DNA of 64,000 nucleotides from Sinorhizobium alkalisoli (GTDB lineage: Bacteria > Pseudomonadota > Alphaproteobacteria > Rhizobiales > Rhizobiaceae), in NCBI RefSeq assembly GCF_008932245.1, contig NZ_CP034909.1:1550001-1614000 (forward strand), in the 5' to 3' direction. A program made the position numbers and the translations under genes. Below, piece by piece: positions 34,216 through 43,650 of this stretch; the first letter of the stretch is position 1; each line of letters begins with the position of its first letter. The notes under the pieces were generated by a model. The model made no database searches. It had not been told where the DNA came from and was given only the letters and a program-made list of their open reading frames with translations.

Positions 34216-34833
34216 TTAACGCGAATAGAATTCGACGACCAGGTGCGGCTCCATGACGACCGGGTACGGAACGTCGGAGAGAACCGGAACGCGGGCATAG
34301 GTCGCGACCATCTTGTTGTGATCGACTTCGATATAGTCCGGAACGTCACGCTCGGCGAGTTGCACGGATTCGAGAACCGAAACGAGCTGCTTGGACTTTT
34401 CCTTGACTTCGATGACGTCGCCCGGCTTGCAGCGGTAGGAACCGATGTTGACGCGAACGCCGTTGACCTTCACGTGACCGTGGTTGACGAACTGGCGCGC
34501 AGCAAAAACTGTCGGAACGAACTTGGCGCGGTAGACGATCGCGTCGAGACGCGACTCGAGCAGGCCGACCAGGTTTTCCGGAGTATCGCCCTTGCGGCGG
34601 GACGCTTCGTCGAAGATCGCGCGGAACTGCTTCTCACGAATGTCGCCGTAGTAGCCCTTCAGCTTCTGCTTGGCGCGCAGCTGCACACCGAAATCCGACA
34701 GCTTGGACTTGCGGCGCTGGCCGTGCTGGCCGGGGCCGTATTCGCGGCGGTTGACCGGGGACTTCGGACGGCCCCAGATGTTTTCGCCCATGCGGCGGTC
34801 AATTTTGTACTTGGACGATTCGCGCTTGCTCAT
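34216..34833 (-). CDS. rpsD: 30S ribosomal protein S4
   Basis: A 205-residue S4 protein, a primary 16S rRNA-binding protein of the small subunit. The start ATG at 34833 ([21 protein letters not shown]) follows AAAGGAAATGCG. The N-terminal domain contains [23 protein letters not shown], and the S4 RNA-binding domain is [31 protein letters not shown]. It is monocistronic here, apart from the alpha operon, as I know from alphaproteobacteria. Confidence 0.98.
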   Translation of the reverse strand: MSKRESSKYKIDRRMGENIWGRPKSPVNRREYGPGQHGQRRKSKLSDFGVQLRAKQKLKGYYGDIREKQFRAIFDEASRRKGDTPENLVGLLESRLDAIVYRAKFVPTVFAARQFVNHGHVKVNGVRVNIGSYRCKPGDVIEVKEKSKQLVSVLESVQLAERDVPDYIEVDHNKMVATYARVPVLSDVPYPVVMEPHLVVEFYSR

Positions 34834-34972
34834 CGCATTTCCTTTCAAAAGGTTACGCCGGTCTGTTGCCAAACCGGTCAAGGAAACACGCCCTCCTCTG
34901 AACTCGTTTTTGGAGTTCTGACAGGCTTCTCGCGATCACGCGAACGCTAAGAAGCCACGGGACATGTCAAAT

Positions 34973-35000
34973 GAAACACCGGGCATCGCTGCCCGGCGTT
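34973..35000 (-). terminator. terminator after the HerA-like gene
   Basis: On the minus strand an 11-base stem AACGCCGGGCA / TGCCCGGTGTT (one G-U pair) with a GCGA loop is followed by TTCATTT. It lies about 90 bases after the stop of the ATPase gene and before rpsD, separating the two transcripts. Confidence 0.75.
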
Positions 35001-35086
35001 GGGCGGGTCTTTACGCAGAGGACGCTGATTTGTCAACGGAATATGACGCAGGTGGCAGATTTTCCTTCGCCGTCTTGCGCCGAGGC

Positions 35087-36601
35087 TCACTCGGCCGCGG
35101 CGCGTCCGGCATTTCCTGCATCGGGCGCGTCGGCATCGCCCGGCGCGGTCTCCTTGCCGAGGTCGGGGAAAGCGACGATGCGCTTTCCAGAAAAATCCGC
35201 ATGGGTGACGATCAGCCCCTGCTCCTCGAAGTAGCCGAGCAACCGTCTGGCGCGACGCGCGGAGTGCGTACCGTAAGCGCGGGCGATCATTGCATCCGAA
35301 GGGCACGGCAGACCCCGCACGGCGGCCTGGGCCATCATCAGGAACACTGCCTGCAGGTCCTCCGTCACTCTTTCGGCGAGTTGGACGGCAGAGCCCCATG
35401 TATCGGTCGCGGCGGTCTCCGGATCGACGCCGGAGCGCGCAACAGCCATCTTGCGACGGAAGGCGCTCAATGTGAGCGCAGCCCCCGGCACACGGCGTAT
35501 GCGGCAGCGCACGAGAAAGTCCTGATAGAGTTCCGCATCGGGGCGGAAGGCGGCTTCCGGATTGGCAAGGATTTCGGCGAAGAGGCCATCGAGCAGCGCC
35601 CCCCGCTCCTCTGCCGACATCTCCGGCTGCGCCGGCTTGATTTCCAGCGGCGCTGCCGGTTCCGGTCGCGGGCGCGACAACTCGGCCAGAATGTCGCTTG
35701 CCGGGCGCGGCTGCGGGGCCGCACGGCGAATGACAGGCCGGGCCAATTCCTCCGGATCTGGCGTGAAGATCAGGTCTTCCACGTCCTGCGGCGCTTCCGG
35801 CAAGGGCATCAGCTTCGGGCTCGTCGAGCGGGCCGATGTTTCGACCGAACCGATCGTCACCTTCAGCGGACGGCGCGAAAGCGCCGGTCCGAGCGCCACG
35901 AAGGAACCGCGCTTCAGGTCACGGAACATCTCCGCGGTGCGCCGGTCCATGCCGAGGAGATCGGCGGCGCGCTGCATGTCGATATCGAGAAAGGTCCGTC
36001 CCATCAGGAAGTTGGACGCTTCGGCCGCGACGTTCTTCGCGAGCTTCGCCAGTCGCTGGGTGGCGATCACACCGGCAAGTCCGCGCTTGCGGCCGCGGCA
36101 CATCAGGTTCGTCATGGCGCCGAGAGAAATCTTGCGCGCCTCTTCCGAGACATCCCCACCCACGGAAGGCGCGAACATCTGCGCTTCGTCGACGACGACC
36201 AGTACCGGATACCAATAGTCCCGGTCGGCATCGAACATCGCATTCAGGAACACGCCGGCGCTGCGCATTTGCTGCTCGATGTCCATTCCCTCGAGCGACA
36301 GTACGCAGGAGACGCGGTGCTGGCGGATGCGGGTGGCGATGCCGATCAGCTCCGCATCCGTGCGCTCGCCTTCGACGACCACGTGTCCGAACCTGTCGGC
36401 GAGCGTGACGAAATCGCCCTCCGGGTCGATGATGCATTGCTGCACCCAGGGTGCGGACTGTTCGAGCAGGCGGCGCAAAAGATGCGACTTGCCGGAGCCG
36501 GAGTTACCCTGCACGAGGAGACGCGTCGCCAGAAGCTCTTCGATATCGAGCGAGGCCGAAGTCCCTTCGGACGTCGTTCCCATGTCGATGCCGACTTTCA
36601 T
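35087..36601 (-). CDS. HerA-like ATP-binding protein (DUF87-type AAA ATPase)
   Basis: A 504-residue HerA/FtsK-clade ATPase. Walker A is GNSGSGKSH near residues 32-40, Walker B is VLVVVDEAQMF, and the region CRGRKRGLAGVIATQRLAKLAK contains the sensor/arginine-type residues of this clade. The second half has a long Pro/Arg-rich linker and a C-terminal winged-helix-like segment (MMAQAAVRGLPCPSDAMIARAYGTHSARRARRLLGYFEEQ in pieces). The start at 36601 (MKVGIDMG) uses GAGGTGGGA. HerA proteins usually act with NurA nucleases or as DNA pumps; no nuclease gene is adjacent, so the function is unassigned. Confidence 0.85.
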   Translation of the reverse strand: MKVGIDMGTTSEGTSASLDIEELLATRLLVQGNSGSGKSHLLRRLLEQSAPWVQQCIIDPEGDFVTLADRFGHVVVEGERTDAELIGIATRIRQHRVSCVLSLEGMDIEQQMRSAGVFLNAMFDADRDYWYPVLVVVDEAQMFAPSVGGDVSEEARKISLGAMTNLMCRGRKRGLAGVIATQRLAKLAKNVAAEASNFLMGRTFLDIDMQRAADLLGMDRRTAEMFRDLKRGSFVALGPALSRRPLKVTIGSVETSARSTSPKLMPLPEAPQDVEDLIFTPDPEELARPVIRRAAPQPRPASDILAELSRPRPEPAAPLEIKPAQPEMSAEERGALLDGLFAEILANPEAAFRPDAELYQDFLVRCRIRRVPGAALTLSAFRRKMAVARSGVDPETAATDTWGSAVQLAERVTEDLQAVFLMMAQAAVRGLPCPSDAMIARAYGTHSARRARRLLGYFEEQGLIVTHADFSGKRIVAFPDLGKETAPGDADAPDAGNAGRAAAE

Positions 36602-36953
36602 TCCCACCTCTTCGTCACAGATTGATTCGGGATCCCGCCCAGGTCCTTGAGATCCCGCCCGTGCCCTTGAATCGAGTTCGATTTAAGAGACGTGCAGTAG
36701 CACGGATCGCCTCACTGAGACGCTGCCTACTGCAACAACCCACAGGAATACTCAGCTGGGACAATTTCGCCTTTTGCCCGCAGGTGCGCCACGGCGGCGC
36801 ACCAGGCCAACGGAGCCATCGCACTCGATGATCAGAACGGGCGGATGACCACGTCAGCAGCGACCGACAAAAGTGTTACTTATCGATCGCCGCGAGAAAT
36901 GCTAATCCTCACAGCAGACGAAGGCTCCTGCAGATCGATAGGAGATGTCCTCC
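36602..36953. other. intergenic stretch with rhizobial repeat fragment
   Basis: No gene is visible in these 352 bases. At 36665-36703 CTTGAATCGAGTTCGATTTA followed by AGAGACGTGCAGTAGCAC matches the right half of the palindromic repeat at 46602-46700. TGGGACAATTTC at 36757-36768 also occurs at 33023-33034. The AraC-gene promoter probably lies in the last 100 bases, but I cannot place it. Confidence 0.45.
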
Positions 36954-37844
36954 ATGGGCGGAAATGCGCTTGCGGATACGACGGTTCATCTTCGCCGTTT
37001 GCAAGGAGGCGTATCGCCCCCTGTCGTTCCAGAGGCGTTTTCCGGCGACACACGGCTCGTTGGCCGCTGGCATAACAAGCCATTCGAATACGATTTGCCG
37101 GCCCTCGAAGATCATATTCTTTCCGCGACATATGCCGGCACCGGCACCGCCTCGGTAAAGATCGGCCGCCAAACGATTTCTGCTCCGGCAAGGTCCGGGA
37201 TGATAACGCTCTGGCCGAGAGGGCATAAGGGGTTCTGGCGTGTGGATGGTGCCGTCGAGGTCTCGAACGCCTTCCTGGGGCGTAGCCGCCTTGTCGCCTG
37301 CTCGGATCAGGTGGGAAACGGTCGGGAACCCGACCTTCTCGGCCGCGTGCATTTCAGCGACCCCAAGCTGTTCACGATCATGACGTTGATCAATGACGAA
37401 GTCAGTTCGGGCGATGCGATATCGCACCTGTTCATTGAGCAACTCCTCGATCTTGTTTGCCTCCAGCTCCTCAGGGCGCACTCCGCAACTTCGGTGCCGA
37501 TCTCGCCGGGGCCGCGGCGCGGTCTGTCGAGTTGGCAAGTCAAGCGCGTGACGACCTATATACGCGAACATCTCGCGGAGAATATCCGGCTTCAGGAACT
37601 AGCAGATCTGGTCAATTTGAGCCGCTTCCATTTCTGCACGGCCTTCCGCGCGGCCACCGGACATACGCCTTATGTGTGGCTGACCCGCCAGCGGATCGCC
37701 TATGCCAAGACGCTGCTCAAGGACCGAACGCTGCGCATTATCGATATCGCTCTTATCGTCGGATACGAAACACAATCGTCTTTCTCCGCGAGCTTTCGCA
37801 AGGTGGTGGGCCTCACACCGAGCGAGTTCCGCCGGCGGCTCTGA
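36954..37844 (+). CDS. AraC-family transcriptional regulator
   Basis: A 296-residue AraC-type regulator. The start ATG at 36954 has AGGAG 9 bases upstream; an ATG three codons earlier touches that ribosome site. The C-terminal 100 residues hold the double helix-turn-helix: LQELADLVNLSRFHFCTAFRAATGHTPYVWLTRQRIAYAKTLL and IIDIALIVGYETQSSFSASFRKVVGLTPSEFRRRL. The N-terminal part is an unclassified effector domain. It stands 150 bases before the aldehyde oxidoreductase operon on the same strand and is its likely activator. Confidence 0.9.
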   Translation: MGGNALADTTVHLRRLQGGVSPPVVPEAFSGDTRLVGRWHNKPFEYDLPALEDHILSATYAGTGTASVKIGRQTISAPARSGMITLWPRGHKGFWRVDGAVEVSNAFLGRSRLVACSDQVGNGREPDLLGRVHFSDPKLFTIMTLINDEVSSGDAISHLFIEQLLDLVCLQLLRAHSATSVPISPGPRRGLSSWQVKRVTTYIREHLAENIRLQELADLVNLSRFHFCTAFRAATGHTPYVWLTRQRIAYAKTLLKDRTLRIIDIALIVGYETQSSFSASFRKVVGLTPSEFRRRL

Positions 37845-37994
37845 AGATCGGGCCCTGGTTCGGCACGGCTCTCTGTCGAGCCGCGCCTGTCGATCGTCGC
37901 AACATCCAAACAACTTCAAAAGATCGCGACAGTGACGTGGCGGTATGGATTCTATTCTCTGCCCCGATCACCTAGCTGAAGAGGATGTTCCTTC

Positions 37995-38597
37995 ATGGCC
38001 GAGAATCCGTCAGAACTGCATCCGCCCGGTCCTGTCATCTCGCGCCGGGAAGCGCTTCAGGCTACAGCCGCGGCAGCGGCACTGGCCGCCTTGCCGTCAG
38101 CATCTGTGGCTGCGACGAATGCCGCTGCCGCAAACACCGTGACGTTGACGATGACCGTGAACGGGCGTGCCCACACGCTGACCATCGACCCGCGCCAGTC
38201 GGTGCTGGACGTCCTGCGCGAGACCCTCAATCTGACCGGCACGAAGAAGGGTTGCAACCAAGGTGCCTGCGGCGCGTGCACCGTTCTTGTGAACGGCAAA
38301 CGTATCGTCTCCTGCCTCACCTTGGCATCCATGCACGACGGCGCCCGGATCGAAACGATCGAGGGGCTCGAGAAGGACGGCGCGCTTCATCCCCTCCAGG
38401 AAGCGTTCGTGGAGCACGACGGATTGCAGTGCGGATTCTGCACGCCTGGCCAGATCATGTCTGGTCTCGGCTGTATTGCCGAAGGCCATGCGGGCTCGCC
38501 GGAGGAAATCCAGTTCTGGATGAGCGGCAATATCTGTCGCTGCGGCGCCTATCCAGGCATCGTCGCAGCCGTCGCCGACGCGGCCAGGAGGAGCTGA
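37995..38597 (+). CDS. PaoA-like 2Fe-2S subunit of molybdenum aldehyde oxidoreductase (Tat signal)
   Basis: A 200-residue iron-sulfur subunit of the xanthine dehydrogenase family. The N-terminus carries a twin-arginine motif SRREAL (16-21) followed by an alanine-rich hydrophobic stretch, so the folded complex is probably exported to the periplasm, as I know for E. coli PaoABC. The first [2Fe-2S] site uses Cys87, Cys92, Cys95 (GCNQGACGAC) and Cys107; the second uses QCGFCTPGQ (Cys146, Cys149) and CRC near 180. It is the first gene of a tight three-gene operon. Confidence 0.93.
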   Translation: MAENPSELHPPGPVISRREALQATAAAAALAALPSASVAATNAAAANTVTLTMTVNGRAHTLTIDPRQSVLDVLRETLNLTGTKKGCNQGACGACTVLVNGKRIVSCLTLASMHDGARIETIEGLEKDGALHPLQEAFVEHDGLQCGFCTPGQIMSGLGCIAEGHAGSPEEIQFWMSGNICRCGAYPGIVAAVADAARRS

Positions 38598-38600
38598 GCC

Positions 38601-39578
38601 ATGTTCCCCTTCACTTTGGAGAAGCCTCGTAGCACCGAAGACGCGATTGCGGCGGCCGCTTCCGGCGCGCGCTTCATTGCCGGCGGCACGACACTCATCG
38701 ACCTGATGCGCGAGGAGGTCGAGCGTCCGGATCGGCTCATCGACATCAACAGCCTTCCGTTCGGCGGCATCCGCGTAGAGGGTGCAGATCTGGTCATCGG
38801 CGCACTGGCGTGCATGGCCGAGGTCGCCGCAGATCCGAACGTCCAACGCCTGCAGCCGCTGATCGCGGAAAGCCTGATCGAGGGCGCGTCGCCGCAACTG
38901 CGGAACATGGCGTCGATGGGCGGCAACCTGCTGCAGCGGGTGCGCTGTCCCTATTTTCGAATGCTGGATGCCGGCTGCAACAAGCGCACACCGGGCTCCG
39001 GATGCGCCGCGATCGACGGATTGAATTCCGGTCATGCGATCCTCGGCACGAGCGATCACTGCGTCGCCACCCACCCTTCCGACGTCGCCGTCGCCCTGGT
39101 AGCACTGGACGCCACGTTGCGGGTCAAGGGGCCGCAAGGCGAGCGCAGCTTCACGGTCGAGGAACTCTTCCGGTTGCCGGGTGACACGCCGCATCTCGAA
39201 AACACATTGCTCCCGGGCGAGCTCATCGTCGAAATCCGTGTGCCGGGCGGACCACACAGCCGCCGGGCGCGGTATCTGAAGGTCCGCGACCGCGCCTCCT
39301 ATGAATTCGCGCTGGTTTCGGCAGCCGCTGCGCTTTCGATCGAGGCTGGAGTGATCCGCGAAGTCCGTCTCGCCGTCGGCGGGGTCGGCACACGGCCGTG
39401 GCGGCTGCGGGATTGTGAAGCCGCACTGGTCGGAAAGAGACCGGAACGTGGGGCCTTCGAGGAAGCTGCGCAAATCGCCAGGCAGGGCGCGCGGCCGTTG
39501 CGTCACAACCAGTTCAAAGTCGAACTCTTGCCGCGGACGATCGTCCGGGCGCTGGAACTGGCGGGAGAAGTAGCATGA
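38601..39578 (+). CDS. PaoB-like FAD subunit of aldehyde oxidoreductase
   Basis: A 325-residue FAD-binding subunit, starting 3 bases after the paoA-like stop. FAD contacts are RFIAGGTTLIDLMREE and ASPQLRNMASMGGNLLQ. The cysteine-bearing loop RVRCPYFRMLDAGCNKRTPGSGC resembles the extra [4Fe-4S] cluster site that distinguishes PaoB-type from ordinary xanthine dehydrogenase FAD subunits. It passes electrons between the Fe-S and molybdenum subunits. The stop overlaps the next start by 4 bases (ATGA). Confidence 0.93.
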   Translation: MFPFTLEKPRSTEDAIAAAASGARFIAGGTTLIDLMREEVERPDRLIDINSLPFGGIRVEGADLVIGALACMAEVAADPNVQRLQPLIAESLIEGASPQLRNMASMGGNLLQRVRCPYFRMLDAGCNKRTPGSGCAAIDGLNSGHAILGTSDHCVATHPSDVAVALVALDATLRVKGPQGERSFTVEELFRLPGDTPHLENTLLPGELIVEIRVPGGPHSRRARYLKVRDRASYEFALVSAAAALSIEAGVIREVRLAVGGVGTRPWRLRDCEAALVGKRPERGAFEEAAQIARQGARPLRHNQFKVELLPRTIVRALELAGEVA

Positions 39579-41782
39579 ATGTGAGCTTCATCGGAAAGCC
39601 TCTGACCCGCGTCGATGGTGGCGCAAAAGTCACCGGCGCGGCACGCTACGCCGCCGATTTCAACCAACCGGGCCAGCTCTACGCCGTGATCGTCAGCGCC
39701 ACTGTGGGTCTCGGCCGAGTGACGGAGATCGCCAGCACCGAGGTCGAGCGCATGCCGGGCGTTGTTGCCTTGATAACGTACCGCAATGCGCAGAAGCTGC
39801 CCTATCTGCCGCATAAAGGGGTCATAGACCCGGCCGTGGGTGAGCGCCTTCATGTCTTGCAGGACGACCAGGTGCACTTTTACGGTCAACCCGTTGCCAT
39901 CGTTGTTGCGGACAACCTCGATCACGCCGAGCGCGCTGCGGCCGCACTGCGTATCACATACGTGGCTAAGCGGCCGCTCGTCGACCATGCAGACCGGATC
40001 ATAGAGAGGATAGCTCCGAAGTCGTCCGACGGATCACGCGGCGACGCCGATGTCGCGGTGACGCAGGCGCCGGTCATGATCGACGAGACCTATGAGATTG
40101 CCCGAGAAAACCACAATCCCATGGAGCCGCACGCGACGATCGCTGCCTGGAGCGGCGATCGACTGACGCTTTGGAGCAAGAGCCAGTACCTGGTCAATGA
40201 GCAAGCCGAGATCGCCGCGGTGTTTGGTCTGCCCGTCGAGAATGTGGAGGTCATCTGCCCATTCATTGGTGGAGCCTTTGGAACAAGTCTGAGGACCTGG
40301 CCGCATGTCACCTTGGCGGCACTTGCCGCGCGCCAAACAGGGCGAACCGTCAAGCTTGTGCTGACCCGCAAGCAGATGTTCTTCACGACCGGCCACCGGC
40401 CGCGCACGCTTCAACGGATTGCGCTTGGCGCGACGCCGAATGGCAAGCTTACCGGAGTTATACACGAAGGCACGGGCGAAACGAGCCGCTACGAGCAGTT
40501 CACGGAGGCACTGACCGCCGCCACCGCCTACCTGTATTCCTGCCCCAATGTGCGCACCCAGTACCGCCTGGCGCAACTCGACACCAGCACGCCCAATCAC
40601 ATGCGTGGTCCAGGTGAGGCAAGCGGCATCTTTGCGCTCGAAAGTGCGATGGACGAGCTCTCCTATAAGCTCGGGATCGATCCGATCGAGTTGAGGCGGC
40701 GAAATGAACCTCGACGCGACGAAGCCGAAAACAAGCCGTTCTCCAGTCGCTCACTGATGCAATGTTATGAGTTCGGGTCTGAACGCTTCGGCTGGGCTCG
40801 GAGAACACCCGAACCGCGTTCCATGCGCGACGGGCGTCTTCTGATCGGCCTGGGAGCCGCAACCGCCACCTATCCGGCCTACCATGCACCTGCAAGCGCC
40901 AGAGTACGGCTGCTCGCGGACGGTCTGGCCGAAGTCGAGGCAGCGGCTAGCGACATGGGACCAGGAACCTATACGTCCATGACCCAGGTCGCCGCGGAAT
41001 TCCTCGGATTGCCACCGGAGCAGGTTCGCTTCAGCCTCGGCCAGTCTGCCTACCCACAGACGCCGTCGCATGGCGGATCATGGACCATGGCGTCGGTGGG
41101 ATCGGCAATTCGAGCGGCCTGCGTAGAGGCGCAGGCGCAGGCAGCAAGCCGGGCCGTCGCGGATAGCGGCTCACCGGTCTTTGAAGGGTCGGTGGACGAT
41201 CTCGAGTGGAGCGAAGGACGCCTGCGGCGCCGTGGAGATGCCTCGCCCGGCATGTCCTACCGGGACATCATCGCCAGGACCGGCACGCCGGTGGAGGCGG
41301 AGGGATCTGCACAGCGCGATCCCGAAGTGGCGGAACGCTATTCGATGCATTCCTTCGGCGCGGTGTTCGCCGAAGTCGCCATTGACCCCGATGTCGGAAC
41401 CATCCGCGTGCGCCGTATCGTCGGGGCATATGGCATCGGGCGCGTCGTCAATCCGCTGCTTGCCAGAAGCCAATGCACGGGTGGGATGATCGGCGGCATC
41501 GGCATGGCCTTGATGGAGCGCACTGTTCTCGATCCGCGTGATGGCCGACCGGTCAACGCCCATATGGCCGACTACCTCATGCCCGTGAATCTCGATATTC
41601 CTAAGCTGGAAGCGCTCTTCGTCGATGAAGTCGATCCGCATGTAAACCCGCTTGGTGTAAAAGGGCTCGGCGAGATCGCTCTGGTGGGTACCGCACCGGC
41701 GATAGCCAATGCAGTATTCCACGCGACGGGCAAGCGTGTGCGCTCCCTGCCGATCCACATCGAGGATGTCCTGACCGCATAA
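39575..41782 (+). CDS. PaoC-like molybdenum-binding subunit of aldehyde oxidoreductase
   Basis: A 735-residue large subunit carrying the molybdopterin cytosine dinucleotide cofactor. Family marks are the N-terminal GKPLTRVDGGAKVTGAARYAAD, CPFIGGAFGTSL and RGPGEASGIFALESAMDELSYKLGIDP, and the C-terminal NPLGVKGLGEIALVG, whose Glu is the catalytic base. The complex oxidises aldehydes to acids in the periplasm. No XdhC/PaoD-type chaperone gene follows; the next gene is convergent murI 29 bases away, so the insertase must be encoded elsewhere. Confidence 0.94.
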   Translation: MNVSFIGKPLTRVDGGAKVTGAARYAADFNQPGQLYAVIVSATVGLGRVTEIASTEVERMPGVVALITYRNAQKLPYLPHKGVIDPAVGERLHVLQDDQVHFYGQPVAIVVADNLDHAERAAAALRITYVAKRPLVDHADRIIERIAPKSSDGSRGDADVAVTQAPVMIDETYEIARENHNPMEPHATIAAWSGDRLTLWSKSQYLVNEQAEIAAVFGLPVENVEVICPFIGGAFGTSLRTWPHVTLAALAARQTGRTVKLVLTRKQMFFTTGHRPRTLQRIALGATPNGKLTGVIHEGTGETSRYEQFTEALTAATAYLYSCPNVRTQYRLAQLDTSTPNHMRGPGEASGIFALESAMDELSYKLGIDPIELRRRNEPRRDEAENKPFSSRSLMQCYEFGSERFGWARRTPEPRSMRDGRLLIGLGAATATYPAYHAPASARVRLLADGLAEVEAAASDMGPGTYTSMTQVAAEFLGLPPEQVRFSLGQSAYPQTPSHGGSWTMASVGSAIRAACVEAQAQAASRAVADSGSPVFEGSVDDLEWSEGRLRRRGDASPGMSYRDIIARTGTPVEAEGSAQRDPEVAERYSMHSFGAVFAEVAIDPDVGTIRVRRIVGAYGIGRVVNPLLARSQCTGGMIGGIGMALMERTVLDPRDGRPVNAHMADYLMPVNLDIPKLEALFVDEVDPHVNPLGVKGLGEIALVGTAPAIANAVFHATGKRVRSLPIHIEDVLTA

Positions 41783-41811
41783 CCATGGCAACGGCCTTCT
41801 GATGTCGCGCG

Positions 41812-42615
41812 TTAGCGGGAAGTAACGGCAAGCCCAAACCCCTGCATCAGCCGGCGCGTGGCGAAATCGGGCTTGCCGGAGGTGAAGATCGCCGGATCCT
41901 CGCCATTGAGCGGTTCGAAGCCGTTCGGCAGCGCCACCAGCGAGCGTGCACGCCGTGCAATCGCCTCCGCGGGATCCAGCCAATCGACCGGCCATGGCGC
42001 CAGCCGCCGGAAGACATTGGCCATGAAGGGATAATGGGTGCAGGCGAGTACGACGATGTCGGTCTTCCGCCCATCGAGTTCCACGAAGCAGGGGGCAATC
42101 TCCGCGAGGACGGTTTCGTCCTCCAGCTTTTCGCCGCGGATATAGGCCTCGGCCATGCGCGCCAGGTTTTCCGATCCCACGAGTCGCACATGGCATTGCG
42201 AGGCGAAAGACTGGATGAGGTCGCGGGTGTAGGCACGCCTCACCGTGCCGGGCGTGGCAAGCACCGCTACCACTCCCGAGCGCGTGCGCTCGGCTGCCGG
42301 CTTGATTGCCGGCACCGTGCCGACGAAGGTCATTTGTGGATAGGCGGCGCGCAGCTCCGCGCCGACCAGGGTGAAGGCCGTGTTGCAGGCGATGATGCAG
42401 ATTTCCGGATCGTGTTCGGCCAGCAATCTGCCGAAGAGCGCGACCACGCGCTCCTTCAGGGCGCCCTCCTCCCAACCGCCATAGGGAAAGCCGGAATCGT
42501 CGGCGACATAGATGAAATGCCGTTCGGGCATCAGCACTCGCGCTTCGCGCAGCACCGTCAGTCCACCGATACCGCTGTCGAAGACCAGAATGGGTTTCGG
42601 TTCAGTCGTCGTCAC
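41812..42615 (-). CDS. murI: glutamate racemase MurI
   Basis: A 267-residue cofactor-independent racemase that makes D-glutamate for peptidoglycan. The two catalytic cysteines lie in IIACNTAFT and [10 protein letters not shown], and the N-terminal [11 protein letters not shown] and DDSGFPYGG segments are standard. Its start overlaps the trmJ stop by 14 bases, so the two are co-expressed. Confidence 0.96.
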   Translation of the reverse strand: MTTTEPKPILVFDSGIGGLTVLREARVLMPERHFIYVADDSGFPYGGWEEGALKERVVALFGRLLAEHDPEICIIACNTAFTLVGAELRAAYPQMTFVGTVPAIKPAAERTRSGVVAVLATPGTVRRAYTRDLIQSFASQCHVRLVGSENLARMAEAYIRGEKLEDETVLAEIAPCFVELDGRKTDIVVLACTHYPFMANVFRRLAPWPVDWLDPAEAIARRARSLVALPNGFEPLNGEDPAIFTSGKPDFATRRLMQGFGLAVTSR

Positions 42616-43429
42616 CGCCGCTCCGTGCTTTCCTGCCCTGGTCCGGCGCGCCCGAACCGCGTGGGTTTTCCCGCGTGAAGCGGTCGAGCGAGGAGATGAC
42701 GCCGCGCAGCACCTGGATTTCGGATTCGGTGAAGCCCGGCCTCGTCAGGACAGCGCGCAGGTTTTCCATCAGTTTCGGTTTCTTGTCGGCGGGACGGAAA
42801 TAGTTGCGTGCCTCCAGCGCCTCCTCCATGTGGTCGACCAGGCCCTGAAGCTGTTCCTTCGTGGCAGGACGCTGCGCTATCGCCTGGAACGAGGTCTCGT
42901 CCTCCGAGGCCATGCCGGTCTTCAGCCATTCATAGGACATGAGCAGCACGGCCTGCGCCAGGTTCAGCGACGCGAAAGCCGGATTGACCGGGAACGTGAC
43001 GATCTCGTCGGCGAGCGACACCTCCTCGTTGGTCAAGCCCGTGCGCTCGCGGCCGAAGATGATCCCGACCGCTTCACCGCCCTTGAAGCGCGTGCGCAAC
43101 TCCCGCGCCGCGACGATCGGCGAGCGCACCGGCTTGAAGCCGTCGCGATCGCGGGCAGTGGTCGCATAAACGAAATTGAGATCGGCGACCGCCTCTTCGA
43201 GCGAGCCATAGAGTTTGGCATTGTCGATCACGTGGTCGGCACGGCTGGCGGCGGACCGCGCCTTCTCGTTCGGCCAGCCATCGCGCGGATTGACGAGCCT
43301 CAGTTCCGACAGCCCGAAATTCGCCATGGCGCGCGCCACCATGCCGATATTCTCGCCGAGTTGCGGATAGGCGAGTATGATCGCCGGGCCTTCCGTCAAG
43401 AGTTCGCGCTCGCTGTTGGTCCCTGCCAT
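42602..43429 (-). CDS. trmJ: tRNA (cytidine/uridine-2'-O-)-methyltransferase TrmJ-like
   Basis: A 275-residue SpoU-type (SPOUT) RNA 2'-O-methyltransferase. I chose the ATG at 43429 ([19 protein letters not shown]); the open frame extends 70 codons further but that part overlaps the icd promoter region. The trefoil-knot SAM site is [22 protein letters not shown] and [21 protein letters not shown], and the N-terminal Asn/Arg motif is [14 protein letters not shown]. The C-terminal extension with a conserved RNA-binding-like helix is usual for TrmJ. The exact target position in tRNA cannot be read here. Confidence 0.88.
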   Translation of the reverse strand: MAGTNSERELLTEGPAIILAYPQLGENIGMVARAMANFGLSELRLVNPRDGWPNEKARSAASRADHVIDNAKLYGSLEEAVADLNFVYATTARDRDGFKPVRSPIVAARELRTRFKGGEAVGIIFGRERTGLTNEEVSLADEIVTFPVNPAFASLNLAQAVLLMSYEWLKTGMASEDETSFQAIAQRPATKEQLQGLVDHMEEALEARNYFRPADKKPKLMENLRAVLTRPGFTESEIQVLRGVISSLDRFTRENPRGSGAPDQGRKARSGGDDD

Positions 43430-43650
43430 GCCATCCTTGCCTTCGCCTTCGTCCGGCGCCTCCCTCGCACAAATGGCGCGAAAATTAAAGCTGCTTTCGC
43501 TCCCGGACGGGCCCGTCGGCCACCGGTCCGCGTAGATCGAAAGTTTCGACCAAGCATGCTTTGCCTTCCCCACCCACGGTGCTATAGGGCTCTGGATTTT
43601 TCCACCGGAGGGACATCGAGCCGGTGTCCCGCAAAGCACGAGGCATGTTC

